Part shown: piece by piece, positions 47,993 to 60,830 of the stretch
Position numbering within the stretch: position 1 is the first letter of the stretch
How the letters are laid out: each line of letters starts with the position of its first letter
From: Ecdyonurus torrentis
Taxonomy: Eukaryota > Arthropoda > Insecta > Ephemeroptera > Heptageniidae
Direction: 5' to 3'
Assembly: GCA_949318235.1 (NCBI GenBank)
Contig: OX439131.1
Location: 37,939,273-38,003,272 of the forward strand
DNA: 64,000 nucleotides
Program-made: the position numbers and the translations under genes
Notes under the pieces: model-generated
The model's input: the letters and a program-made list of their open reading frames with translations, nothing else
Told to the model about the DNA's origin: nothing
The model's database searches: none

Positions 47993-50260
47993 TTAATCTA
48001 GATTTATATATCGTATATATCTTATTTAAAATAATTTATAGTAAATACGTGTGGCAAATAAAATGTAATTTAACTTTGTGTTATTCTTGTACAGACAGTA
48101 TCCGTTATATTTGCATTTTTGCTACTGACTTTATGAATTCATGAATTGTGAAATGTTAGCGATAATTAAATGTATCTGATATGTGATATTATAAATAGCC
48201 ATCGCGTGTGCTTCGAGATCACTATTATTCGAGTTTACTATATTATCGTATAGTATCTCCCAAAACATGTGCTTTTTTTTTTTTTCCTACTTAAATATTT
48301 ACATAATTACAAAGTTATATATTCAAGAAATGCAATCAATAAAACTATTTTTTTTTTCTTTTTAAGTATACAGAAAATTTAAACAATAACTTGTTGCGCT
48401 GATTATTACATTTATCAAATAATAGTATACAAAAATTCTAAGTTCTTTTTAAAGATTTTATTTTCTTTTGAAATTATAGTTTATGTTTATAAAAAAACTT
48501 AAATTGTTATTGCAATCTTTTAAAACACTTACGTTATATGTTTTACAAAAGTTCAAAAAAGTATAACAAAAAGTTCCGTTTCAAGTTATTCTTCTGGGAA
48601 TACATTGCAAAATAAAAATTCCAACAATAAATAATGTCATTTCTCCAACAAAAGTAAAGCATAGAGTCATAGACTTATAAAATCATATGTGTAAGGATGT
48701 TTACGCTAATGTGATGATGATCTAACGCCATTTCCTTTTACCAATACCCCATGTATTTAAATGGAGCATTGCACTTAGTCAAAAGTCTTCATTTCAATAC
48801 ATGGTAATAAGGCAATAGAGTATTTAAATTTTGAAGAAGACGATCGCAAAAATGACGTCAGGGTCTTCTAGGGGGGCGTGGTGGACATTTTTTTATAGGT
48901 GAATTAATTACTGAAATGTAATTAATAAAGGTACTCTTTCTAAAAAATGTGCTCAAAACAGAGTCATTCATGGAAACTTCCTCATTTTATATTACAGTGA
49001 CTGTAATGTAACTATTACTTAAGTGGAAATAAAGATAACACGCAGTCGCGTGAAATAATATTTCTTGATAACTCGCTTATTAATAAAATATTATGTAAAT
49101 CCGGAATTATTTTAAATTCACATGTGCCGTGTTTAAACAAACGTAATTATACTTCATTCTAGAAAAAATAGAAAAAACAAATCCTCAATCCTAAGAACCT
49201 AATCCACAAAAATAATTAAGTGACAGTATTTAAGTATAATGCTTTTATATTATAAGAAGTAAAACATCACATCACATATTGCATAGTAAAATAGAAGTAT
49301 CAATATTGATGCCGTATTTAGAATCTGTATTTAAATTTGTTTTATTTATACAGATTTTTTTTTTGTTTTTTGTTTTTTTTAGGATCTTTCTTTGATAAAA
49401 GCAAAAATTATTATACAGTACTCATCCAAACTTGGATAAATACACTACATAATGTGATGAGAGGTAAACCGATGCTGTATTGTTATTGTTACTATAAACT
49501 GTATGGGCCTATAAAGGTTCCTATTTTTTATATTATATTTGTGGCTGTAAAATATTCCACGTGGAACTAAAAACTGTGATCAATGGTATATTGACGACTT
49601 TAGTGCTCTGCAGTAACATTTTTTTGAAACCACATTTGTATACTTACAGAATTTTAAATGTTCTTCATGTTATTTCTGTATTGCGTGTACCGATCTACTT
49701 TGAAGTAATAATAAATAATGTTTCTACATACATAGCCTTACATAGGTTTTAATTTTTATACATAGCAATCGCTATAATTTAATTCGGTCCAGATTGTTGT
49801 GATTTTATTTCCGACTTATCTCATATTCTGTAACTAAAACACTTGAATTATTACGAAAGTTGTTAAGTAAACGTTGCTATCTTGCACGGCTGCTCTACTA
49901 TAGTTATATAATCATACAGTACATTATCATATACTACATACTACATAACTATGGCCTTCCAGAGTGTGTGTACTTCATACTGCACTCACTATTTTTTTTA
50001 AATTTTATTTACACGTACCGAAATGAAATGAATAACCTGCAATTTTAGTGATGCTTTTCAGTCTATAGTTGTGCAGGGTTTTCATTTCCTTGTGGTACCT
50101 TCACGTGTGCCATTTCGTTTTGGTAAGTATATCTATAATATTATATGAGTAAATAAGTCGCATTATCAATTTTCCTATAACTATTTACGTGAACACGTCT
50201 TTTCTCACTTATAGTTTCAATAAAAATAAAGAAAAAAGTCGTATATTTATAAGAACCAAT
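47237..50260. other. Non-coding AT-rich stretch
   Basis: It contains AT repeats with embedded 'tagtgcactata' palindromes (about 47620-47697) and a T tract (47961-47989). 'aaatgacgtcaggg' near 48850 adjoins 'ggggggcgtgg'. No gene is recognised. Confidence 0.5.
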
Positions 50261-50261
50261 A

Positions 50262-50376
<115 letters not shown>

Positions 50377-50499
50377 TGAATATTTAATCTCCGCAATTTA
50401 TTACCTAAAAAGTTCTGAACAGTATATAACTATAATTACACAATTCTAATCTTGTGCCTCATACACTCGTTTACAAAAAATAACTACGTAATAATTATT

Positions 50500-50690
50500 C
50501 TAGCTTAATATCAGCACAATTTGTTCACTACAGCATAATCTCTGCTATATACTGCATAATAAATGTGTTACGTAGTATAAATATTATGCTGTACAGCATA
50601 ATTATTTATGATCTAATTCAGCATCATTTATGCTGTAATGACATAAATACTGCATAAATTACATAATTAATTCTTTCTGTATAGTACATT
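50500..50690. repeat. AGCATAAT-type dispersed repeat, second good copy
   Basis: It is collinear with 40155-40345 in the same orientation; the right edge 'attacataattaattctt' corresponds to 'attacgtaattaatactt'. Confidence 0.8.
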
Positions 50691-50962
50691 TATCACACCC
50701 GAGAGAATTTTTGCCTTTGCAAAATTGAATATTAACTCACACAATAGTATACAGTTTATATTATATCTGTGATACAGACTCTTATATAACTATGGTGATT
50801 TTTTTTTGTCTGAAGTCAGCAATGCACGGTCATTATTAATGCAGTGATTGAAATTAATACTTTTGTCTTGTCACCATGCATCATTGTACTTTATTACATT
50901 GTTGTGTCTACCAGAGCATAGCTCAGGTGCCCAAATGACCAGAAGTCAAGGCCACTTGGGCA

Positions 50963-51045
50963 TGACGTCACTGGTGGCGATTGCAAGTAATATACCCACT
51001 CGACCTCTATAAATACGCGTAGACTGAAACCAAGATTGGCATAAT
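50963..51045 (+). promoter_or_regulatory. Candidate promoter: CRE then TATA
   Basis: TGACGTCA at 50963-50970 lies 38 bp upstream of TATAAATA (51008-51015), in a locally GC-richer segment. An initiator at +30 is not obvious, and no exon is identified downstream. Confidence 0.35.
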
Positions 51046-51461
51046 GTGAGGTAGGGTTATTGTTTTAAAGTTCAAAGTAAATTGAATCTGCGGCAATCAT
51101 CACAGTTTTTTTTTTTAAACAACCTTTTGATATAAATTTCTTTGGTTTTTACTCTTTTGTATGGTGTGATTTTTGGTTTAAAAAAATAATAACAAAAACA
51201 TAATGCTGGTTGATTGAAAAGGATGCTTTCTATTGTTATACGTAAATTATTTTAAAATATTACAATCTTTTATTTTGTATAAAAAGTTTTGTATAAATTT
51301 AACAATAATACATTTTAATTTCATATTTTTTAACAAACATACATAATTCAGTATTACTTATTATTATTATGTTAATGTTTGCATGTTAAACGAGGGCACC
51401 TCCTGAGGGTAGCGCACCTTGGCAAAGCGTGGCAAGTGGCACTTGATCTCAACAACGTTAA

Positions 51462-51465
<4 letters not shown>

Positions 51466-51543
<78 letters not shown>
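51466..51543. repeat. CT microsatellite
   Basis: About 78 bp of CT repeat, flanked by 'gcaagtggca' and 'tgccacttg', which are inverted with respect to each other. Confidence 0.95.
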
Positions 51544-51546
<3 letters not shown>

Positions 51547-51649
51547 CTGCCACTTGTGTTGACCTCTCATTGTCAATCTCAAGAAGTCGTCGTCTGGTTC
51601 ACGTTAGCTGACGAGACAATGCAATCTCGTCACTAACTTGATCTAGCAC

Positions 51650-52717
51650 AAACAAAAGAATAATCATCATTTCATTTTGTCAGTTAAATTAGAAATTTTA
51701 ATAACATCTTATATATTATAGTTGACGTTCTTTCTATAAATATCAGAAATGAAATTGTTCATTCTGATATATAAATGATGAGATTTGGAGAATGAGTCTC
51801 TTGAATTGTTTTTAATTAATTTCTAATAAATCTATTAATAAGTTTAGAGTAAAAGAGAGAGATGATATTATATTGGTAGAAGGATTAAAGTTTGTTGACA
51901 TTAATTATTAGCATTTTATTATCATAACTAATTTGAAAATTAAAGAAGGAAAAGTTTGCAAGTAGCCGTTAGTGCGTATACAGGAAATAAATATCGGAAT
52001 TTAAGTTTGATACAAAATAATTTTGAAATATGATAAGGACGATAAAAATTAATTGGGATATAAGACACTATAAAATATCAAATTGGTTTAAATTCGACTT
52101 TGATGTAATCGATAGTAACGCGACATATATACTGCCAGATTACATATTATTATTATTATCCCTTATTTTAACTGTCCTCGCTCATAGGTGATTACCGTTG
52201 CGTGCTCTTTTATTTTTTTAAAAGTCATTACAATAGATAAAAATTATTCATTATTTACACAGCGTAATGCAATATTTTTTTATTCGGTATGCCCACATGT
52301 ATTTATTATCATCATTATTTTTCATGTATATAAAATATTTAATAATGTTAGGAAAGTCAAAATATAACTTCAAATGTCATTTCTTTATATAATATGCTTA
52401 TAAATGAATTATTTCTTTGACTTTTACATATAGAATGTGAAATAATTATATAAACATGAATTTTGTAATATAAATATGTATAAACGTAGTAATTGCTATA
52501 ATTTATTTACTAATGTTTCTTAAATGTTTAATCAAATATTTAGTTAAGTAATTAACTTTTTGTACTTTATTTCTGGCTGCTATTTCAAACTGCTCATGTA
52601 GTAGCATCGCAGTCAAACATTACATATAATATGCAAATTTATTAAATTCATTACCATGACAAAGTTTATTATTATTATTATTATTATTATTATAAAAGCG
52701 TAATCTAATATTATTAT

Positions 52718-52784
<67 letters not shown>

Positions 52785-54390
52785 TAATAATAGTAATATG
52801 ATTTTGATGTATTAAAATATAATATAACATACAAAGGCACACCTATATTACATTACATGAGTAAAATCCACTTATCATACAGTACCTATATTTTATTATT
52901 TTCATTAATAAATTCATGTCACCCTTTAAATAATACTCTTCTTGTAAATAATATATTTTATTAGCCTCAAAACTGCTAAGAATGTTATTAAAAAAAATAG
53001 TACATAATAATATACATAATATATGAAATTGATTATTTTGATATGCATTTGCGTGTTAGGGCAAAATGAAAGGCGTGTCAGAGATTGTATTATCTCACTA
53101 AGGTATACACACCGGTAAATTGGGAGCGGTCTTGCGATATTTACTTATACACGATATACAAATAGCGAAACTCTCTTATCTCGTCTAGAATTGACGTAAG
53201 TTTGGTTGAGTGTAGGAACTATTCTAAGAAGTACGTTGATATTGAAATTTGGTGAAAATTGTATTTCATACTGATAGTTAATTACTGAGCACTTAAAAAA
53301 TTACTGTAATGTTTGGGGGGAGAAAATTTTGGAAATGAATAACAGAACATACTCACATAATATTTTTATCGGCATAAATTATGAAATTAAAAATGCATCG
53401 TGTGTAGAAAATTGATACATTACATTGTCTGTTGTTTGCGGTGATTTCTCTGAATTAACTAATAATGTATTCCGTTTGAGGGAAATCTAATTCTTAGTTT
53501 GTGTTTATTTATGTGATATTATATATTATTTGTGTGTGTGTGTTAATCATACAACATCAACATTTTTGTCATTGACGAAATTTGCTCAAATACTTGTCTA
53601 CAATTCAATTTTATTCTTTTAGCTATAAATAGATATATAATGCCCAAATCTCACATTGAAGACTATAATATGATTGCCTCTCCTGTCTGGAGAAGAGATA
53701 TTTGCAAAGTCTGGTTGATCGAGATACAACAATATGTTTGTTACATCGTTTATGATGTGAATGAGAAAGTAGATGAGCCACTTGTTGGGATCAAACATGT
53801 GTTGAGTTCATTATTTATATAATCTCTTGTATATGGAAGTCCTGTATCACGAACATGGTTTATATGTGACTGACTGACTGACCATGTCACTCACGTTATT
53901 GAAAATTATTATTTCATGTCTTCATATCTACAAAGTATATAGCTATAAGAATTATTTATTATGAATTATTATATTTTATATTACTTTTCTATTTTAAAAA
54001 TTCTATCTATAGTTTCTTTAATATTATCTTTTCATGATATCAAAAACCATATTTTTTTAATTAGATTTTATTTTAGAGCTGCAATCATTTTTTTTCTTGC
54101 GTATATGAAATTCTATTTTATTTTATTAACTTTATTGCAAAATATTTAGGTATCATACACAAGCCAGTGAGCTGTGGAAAGAAGCGTATTGCTACTGAAT
54201 TAAAAAAAAAAAAAAAAAAAAAATAGTCATTTTGTCAAATACGGTAATAGTAAAGTTTGGACTTTTAAGCCCGCAGGGCAGTAAAATTCAATATTTTTTC
54301 GATTTTTATTTCTGTGGTTTACAGAAGTAACGGACACCAAATTTTAATACAGTTTAAAACGTTGTCAAAACTAAAAATTAAGTTAAAAAT
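51650..54390. other. Non-coding AT-rich stretch
   Basis: It has a TAT/TA repeat at about 52670-52780. A 60-codon frame at 53640-53822 has balanced composition and a preceding acceptor-like TTCTTTTAG, but it matches nothing I know. It ends in an AT-rich stop and is not called as a gene. Confidence 0.5.
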
Positions 54391-54676
54391 TTGTATAATA
54401 TCCTAACATACCTGAAAATCAACATTGATTTGTCCGGAGTTATTGATTTCTAATTTATTTTCCGTCACAAAATGCTGCGAGCGGACTCTGACGTCACAGC
54501 TCGCCTGGTCCACGCGCGCGTTAAACAAGCGATCTGTGATGTCACTGTCCGCACGCACCATTTTGTGAATGGAAAATAAATTAGAAATCAATGTGACTCC
54601 AGCTAAATCAACGCTGATATTTACGTGTATTGGGATATTAGACAAGTTTTTTTTTTGTTTAAGGTGTTCTACGCCT
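54391..54676. mobile_element. Foldback MITE, longer relative of 16282-16409
   Basis: The left part 'taatatcctaacatacctg' and 'aaatcaac', and the right end 'aaggtgttctacgcctt', match the arms of the intron-14 element. The interior is itself palindromic: 'tgatttctaatttattttcc' is mirrored by 'ggaaaataaattagaaatca', with 'tgacgtcacag' facing 'ctgtgatgtca'. The outermost left arm is missing. Confidence 0.85.
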
Positions 54677-54679
54677 TCA

Positions 54680-55847
54680 ATGTTTAAAATCTATGGAAAT
54701 GTAGACCTTGTGCATATTTTGTCCCCTGAAAATCATAAAATGTAACCTTTAACGAGTAATTATATCTGCGCACGTACTATTATATATATATATATACTTT
54801 AAAAGTTGTTCTATAAAATTTAATTTATATTTATATATTTCTTTGCGATATACATATTAAATTACATTTGCATTATTAGTTATCTGTGAGTTAAGTGTTG
54901 TTTGACGTCTATACTGTATATATTTGTAATAAGATGATTTAAGTGGTAGCCACAAAGTATGAAGAAATAATTTAGTTCAATTTTGTGCAATGTTCAAACA
55001 CTATCATGCTTCAATAGTTCCCGTTACAAAGGCACTTTTTGTGTTATATATACATTCATTATGTTATATAGTTAATATTCAGTAACACTTCGCGTTTTAA
55101 ACCTTAACTATTCAAGTGGAGAATAATACATTTTATTTTTGCAATGGAAATTTGCATATATTATAATTATATTATTAAACTCAATATCACAGCTAAAGTT
55201 TGATTATTTAGAAAGATAGAATATGCCGGCAAGAACAATACAGTGTGTACGTATATTATAAAATGCCTTTTTGCTATGTATGTCATACAAGTCATACATA
55301 ATAAGTATATAATCATTTCCTTTCTTATATATACGAAATATTTTGCTTTTGATATGAAAATAGGTAGAAAAAAAATTGTTATCATTTTTTCAAAACTTAA
55401 AAAAAAAAATTACTCTCAGACTAATTACAGCAATGCGCTATTATTTTGGGTGTGTCATTTCGTGCCTTTTTTTATTATTTTTTATTCACTCCTTCCCTAG
55501 TTGTAATTACTCACTATGAAAAGTAAGATAGATAACAATCAAATATCCCCTTCTTCGTCTTTTTTTCCCCCTTCATTAACAGCAGTCATCGATAAAATAA
55601 TCATTTTCCTTTTTATTATATTTCCATGATTTAAAGAGTCTTTTCATGTGTTATTTTTTTATTAATGTTATTTCTTATATTGATCTATATGCAATCAATA
55701 TAATATATAAATTATTCTATATTGTAAATTATTAAATATATAATAAAGCTGTCAAAACATTGCTAAGAATTACATGCTTCAGTTTATTGATGTTTGTTAA
55801 GTAATTTTCTGTACAATTTTGTTCATTTTCAGGTGTTCTGATTTTTT

Positions 55848-55903
<56 letters not shown>

Positions 55904-56820
55904 AATCATGAAATTTTCAAAAGCAGTTAAATATTATTATTTATTTTATTATTTTTTTTTTCTTAGTTCTAGAACATTTTCATATTAAAATGAATTATTA
56001 TGGTGGTGCTTTATTGTAGTGCGTATACGTTTCTGATGACCCATTTGCTTTTAAGATCAGAGTACTGATAAAATGTTGGTAGATAATTAGGATCTCATGT
56101 TTTTGTATTTAATTATATTTACTATATTTTTTTGACATATATTTTTATTTTACAAGAGATATATATGTCAAGAGTAAAAAAATATGAATTTTAAGCACTC
56201 GATATTGTTATTATTATTTAATTTTTCTCCTTATTATTATTAATCCTAATTTTAATCTACGATGTGAGATTATTATAAAATACTGAGGTTTTGAGTTAAT
56301 TAAAATAAAATACTTACACAAGTTTTTTTGAGAATGATTGAGAGTGTGATTCTGTGCTACGATTTACTATTTTATTTTAAAACTCATTTTTGTGTTCCTT
56401 TTTTTTTTTTTTTTTTTTTATCATAAAGAATATATTTTTTGCTATAGAAATTCGACAAAGAAAGAAAATCGATCAATAATATTCTAATGTTTTGTAAATC
56501 TTTCGTATGAAAATATACATTAAAAATATTGAGAACAAAGGTTGATGACCTAAATTATATAACAAAAAAAGGTCAGGTGTTTTTGTTATTAGTGGTGGAA
56601 ACTCCCGCGTTTTACCTTTTTTTTTTTTTTTTTTTTTGTTATCAAACGATCAAAGTAGCAATAACATTGAACGGACTCACGCGTCTCTCCTATATAGTGG
56701 TGGCAGCGTGTATAATATATTATACGTATAAATATAGTCTCATTGTAGCTAGAGCACATGTTTATATGTGTGTATATGTACAGTAGAGAGCAGATAAAAT
56801 GTTAACAAAGGAAATATAGC
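54680..56820. other. Non-coding AT-rich stretch
   Basis: CT repeat at 55853-55898 and T tracts near 56400 and 56618. No gene is recognised. Confidence 0.55.
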
Positions 56821-56824
56821 TCCA

Positions 56825-56934
56825 CAAAATTACAATAGCAAGGTGTGTCTACTTCTGCATTCTCCGCCTTCTCAGGCTAGTTGTCATTGCAGTGGTCAAC
56901 GACATAAATATAAGCACACCTCCTTGACTATGCA

Positions 56935-57015
<81 letters not shown>

Positions 57016-57437
57016 AATAAATAATACGCTTGCCTGCTTGTCCAACGTGCACCATCTCTCTCTTTCTATGATATCGCTTACTATTGTATTTTTTCTGGAG
57101 CAAAAGCAAACAAGTTTAGAGGAAGCATATTATAATAAATATTTTGTTTGAACGAGAAATTAGAGAGAGAACAACACACGGCAGGTCTAGCAGGCAGGTT
57201 TAATATTTTGGTTCTTAAAGAAAGCAAGAGAGAAAGAGAGAGAGAGAGAGAGAGATGCACCAGACGCGTGTTCGGCGAGCAAGCAAGCACTGATTCTTAA
57301 AAAAGAGAGAGAAGGTGTGCAGTGTGCATAGTCAAGTAGGTGTGCGTATATTTATGTCATTTGGCCACTGCAATCACAACCAGTCTGAGAAGGCGGAGAA
57401 ATGCAGCAGCAGACACCCTTTGCTATTGTAATTTCGT
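56825..57437. mobile_element. Large foldback element with CT microsatellites in its arms
   Basis: The left arm (about 56825-57075) begins 'aaattacaatagcaagg' and includes 'ctccgccttctcag', 'attgcagtgg', 'gacataaatata', 'cttgactatgcaca' and a CT run. The right arm (about 57215-57437) carries the reverse complements in reverse order. It is an inverted duplication of roughly 220-250 bp with a loop of about 140 bp. It is non-coding, and MITE or snapback origin is likely. Confidence 0.88.
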
Positions 57438-58284
57438 AGACCAATAGTATCTCTTTAACAATTTTTAAGCTCTGTACTGTATGTATGTATGTATGTATGT
57501 GTGTGTGTGTGTGTGTGTGTGGGCACGATGGCGTTAACAAACCATCGATTTCATTCTTCCGATTACAAACATTGCATGTCAGACCACGATGACGAATGAT
57601 TACGTATTATATCAAAAATGGATGAATTTTATATTCAAAAGTTGAAGTATTTTACTATTATTATTATTCTTTATAAAATGTTTTTGAATATAAAATAGCA
57701 AAATATACAGTAATAATATGAACGTTTATTTAACAAGAAAATATAAAACTCATCGCACTTCATATTATTTGTAGATAAATATGAATAAAGTTTTATATAA
57801 TAAAGTTTAAAAAAAAAAAAATGACAAATCACAATATGTCAATTTTAATGAATAGAAATGAAATGTTTTTCCTTACTTTAAGTTGATGTATATTTTATAC
57901 ACATGTATATTTTATTTTTTGATGTGTTATATTCTATAATTTTGTTTTTCCTTATGTAAATTTCTCGTATACTGTAGGTGACGATTACCATATGACGTAA
58001 TTTGTAATTGCGCAAAAACTTGATGAGATATTGAACGAAGTGCGGTAAATATAGTTAGTACTTTTATTTCCTCTCTTAAACGTAGTAGAAATGAAACCTC
58101 TTCTTGATGTACAATTTCTTGGAGCTAAGAAAACAGAAAAAAAAGGTCACTTTTAAATTTTATTCATCTTGTGTATAACAACTTTTATAATAACTTTTTA
58201 ATATATATAATTTTTTATATACATGAAAATGTTATCATTTATATCACAAAACACATGATGGGACTTACACAAATAACATTAATT
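57438..58284. other. Non-coding stretch
   Basis: Short TATG/GT repeat at 57480-57520, otherwise AT-rich with nothing recognised. Confidence 0.55.
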
Positions 58285-58545
58285 GGTATCAAAACCCAAC
58301 TGTAGCGCCGTAGCAGTGATCAGAAAATTTCGATTTATGCACCCGCACAGCATTTTCATACTAATTTTTGCATGTATTTACGCAAATTGCATAATTTACC
58401 GTTGTCTCACGGTCTCTTGTGGGACCACATTTACATTCTGGTAAAAATTATCATCAGTTTTTTAGATCCCATTTTGTGTTTAATGATTAAAAAGAACGTG
58501 TTGTTTCATGTTTTTTATGCCTTTAATACTTTTGATCTAGATACT
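58285..58545 (-). repeat. Dispersed repeat copy B (partner at 795-1062)
   Basis: This is the reverse complement of the copy near the left edge. It lacks the TGACGTCA-containing insertion of copy A. Confidence 0.75.
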
Positions 58546-58549
58546 TACA

Positions 58550-60780
58550 GACATTTGATGAAAAAATGTTTAATTGCATTTCTTCTGACAATAACCTTTT
58601 ATTTGCTTGGTTATTTATATGTGAGGGGGAGGCAAGGGGTGAGATCATGATCTGACCTACTCCTGCTCTCTTTGTGGTACACAATCCACGCGATCTTATC
58701 TTTTATATAGAAGTGGACAACACGGAATACTGTATGCTATTCGCAAACATATAATTGCATGCGATCAATGGGAACTTAGATATATAATATGTATATAAAA
58801 TATTCATACTTATGATAAATATATTAAAAAATGATTCACATTAAACTTCTTGCTATAGGGTGCTTGCATAAAATTGTGCGGTACCGCCATGCTTGAGCAT
58901 ATAAATACATTGCCCAGTAGAGGACAAACATTATTTTTGACCATTTTCATAGAAATTAACATGCAACTATTTATCATTGCATAATTTTTTCTCGTCAGCA
59001 ACTAATTTTAACGTATAAAAATCTATGTAGTTATAGAATAATTTTTGTAATTTTTTAATATTGGCAAAAAATAACCTTTCTTTTTTACTTGTCAGTGTTG
59101 TTTTCTGCTTACATATGGAGCCAAAGCGCAAACTTTAATCAATGTGTGAAACCAATAAGTTGCTGTTAAATTGTATTTTAGAAAAAAGAAAATGTTCAGT
59201 AAAATTATAGCCAGTAGTGCTGCAAAAATATTATGGTACTTTTTTTTTTTTTTTTTTTTTTTTTGCCAGTTATCTTGCAATGAAAGAAATTCAATCGATT
59301 TTAACGATTACATTTTCAAATATTAAATTATTGCTGCTCAACAATATTGAAGTTGCAAGAGGATTTGTGGGGCTGGAATCTATATTTAGTAAGAAAGAGT
59401 GCAGTATGTAAGCACAGTAGCCCACATTACATGTACTGTGCACTTGTTATTAGCTAGCGTGCTACTGCACTGCCCCTTTGTGTGCATCTAGGCCAAGAAA
59501 TATCTTTCTAATATCTTCAATACCTTGTATAGAAAAATATCTTGATATATTCAATAATTTAAGTAGGATATTATATTGTGTGTGTGTGTGTGTGTGTGTA
59601 GACTTACAACAAGTTTAAATGAACCACAAATAAAATAATAAGATATATTGATCATATCAAAAATAAAAACATATATAATATGTAAAATATCACTATGTTC
59701 TCGTATTACAAAGACAGCAAAATTTCATTGTACGGTAGCTGCAAAGTTCGTTGACACTAATTGTCCGTGTTTCTTCATATATTAATCTCTATAGGCTATT
59801 AATCTTTTGTCTGACAACGCTTTGCTAGGACGAGGGGAACGTTATAAAGTTGTGAGTGCACTGATTGCTTTACGTTTTGCTTCCCCAACAATCTGATTAC
59901 TTGCTAACGTAATTTCGGCTCGCCTGAGAGTGTATCCTGCAAGAATTGAGGTCCGCAACCCGCGCGATATATCTGACCAACTGGTTGCATAACTTTATAG
60001 GCGTTTTTTTTTTTTTTTTTTTTTTTTTATTTATTTTTTATATTTTCTTTATAAATTATTAATTTTGTTTCTATGCAGTAAATTTTACTTACTTTTCTAA
60101 CATTATTTTTATTTATTTATTTATTAAAAAAAATTATAACAAAAGTTTTTTTTTTAGTCATATTTGTAGAGCTTTGTTTACTTTCTAATTATTGTCCTAT
60201 GTATTTTATTTCTTTTCTTTTCCATATAGTCTTTTCTATAATATATATATTTTCTTTAAACACACAGTCTTTAAAAATATTCCACCAAAAAATAACAATA
60301 TAGCACATATATTATTTATTTGTCATTTCTCAAAGATAATATTGAAAGAATAAGACATGCTTCTTTGTATAAAATAAATGTGTGATACAATATGTTATAT
60401 GTATATTCTTTCCAACCGCTCTTCCGTAAATGTACGTCATTTGAAAATTTTATATAAAAGTTTTTTTTATATACATAAAAAGAAGCAAACAACATCTCTT
60501 TACTATTCTTCACGTGGAGTTTGCTGAGTACATAATATCACATGTCAAAAATTGATCCATTATGTGTGTGTGTCGTTCTCTGGTAGTTTGAACAACGTAA
60601 GGGAGATGGCGTAAGTGATAGGACTTAGTATTACAGTCAATATACCGTCCTTCGTCCTTTGACCCTGTACACCAAGCTGATCAAGTAAATCTTGTTTATA
60701 AAAAAAGTCAAGTACATACATACACCATCACCTGGCACATGCTAAGAGTTGCTTTTCGCTCATTACATTTTGTCTTGGCT
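58550..60780. other. Non-coding stretch
   Basis: AT-rich with T tracts (59239-59264, 60005-60028) and a GT run (59578-59598). A balanced-composition patch lies at 59815-60000 ('cgcaacccgcgcgatatat'). No gene is recognised. Confidence 0.5.
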
Positions 60781-60787
60781 TCGTTCA

Positions 60788-60830
60788 CCAATGACGTCAT
60801 ATATAAAGATAAAAAAATAAAAAAAAAGTC
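60788..60830 (+). promoter_or_regulatory. Candidate promoter: CCAAT-CRE-TATA
   Basis: CCAAT (60788-60792) overlaps TGACGTCA (60792-60799), which abuts TATATAAA (60800-60807). The packing is tight and suggestive, but there is no clear initiator and no downstream exon is evident before 63798. Confidence 0.35.

Noticed and set aside
53640..53822. 60-codon plus ORF MPKSHIEDYN...
   Set aside because: An acceptor-like site precedes it, but there is no recognised homology, no donor in frame, and it is short in AT-rich DNA. It is noted but not called.
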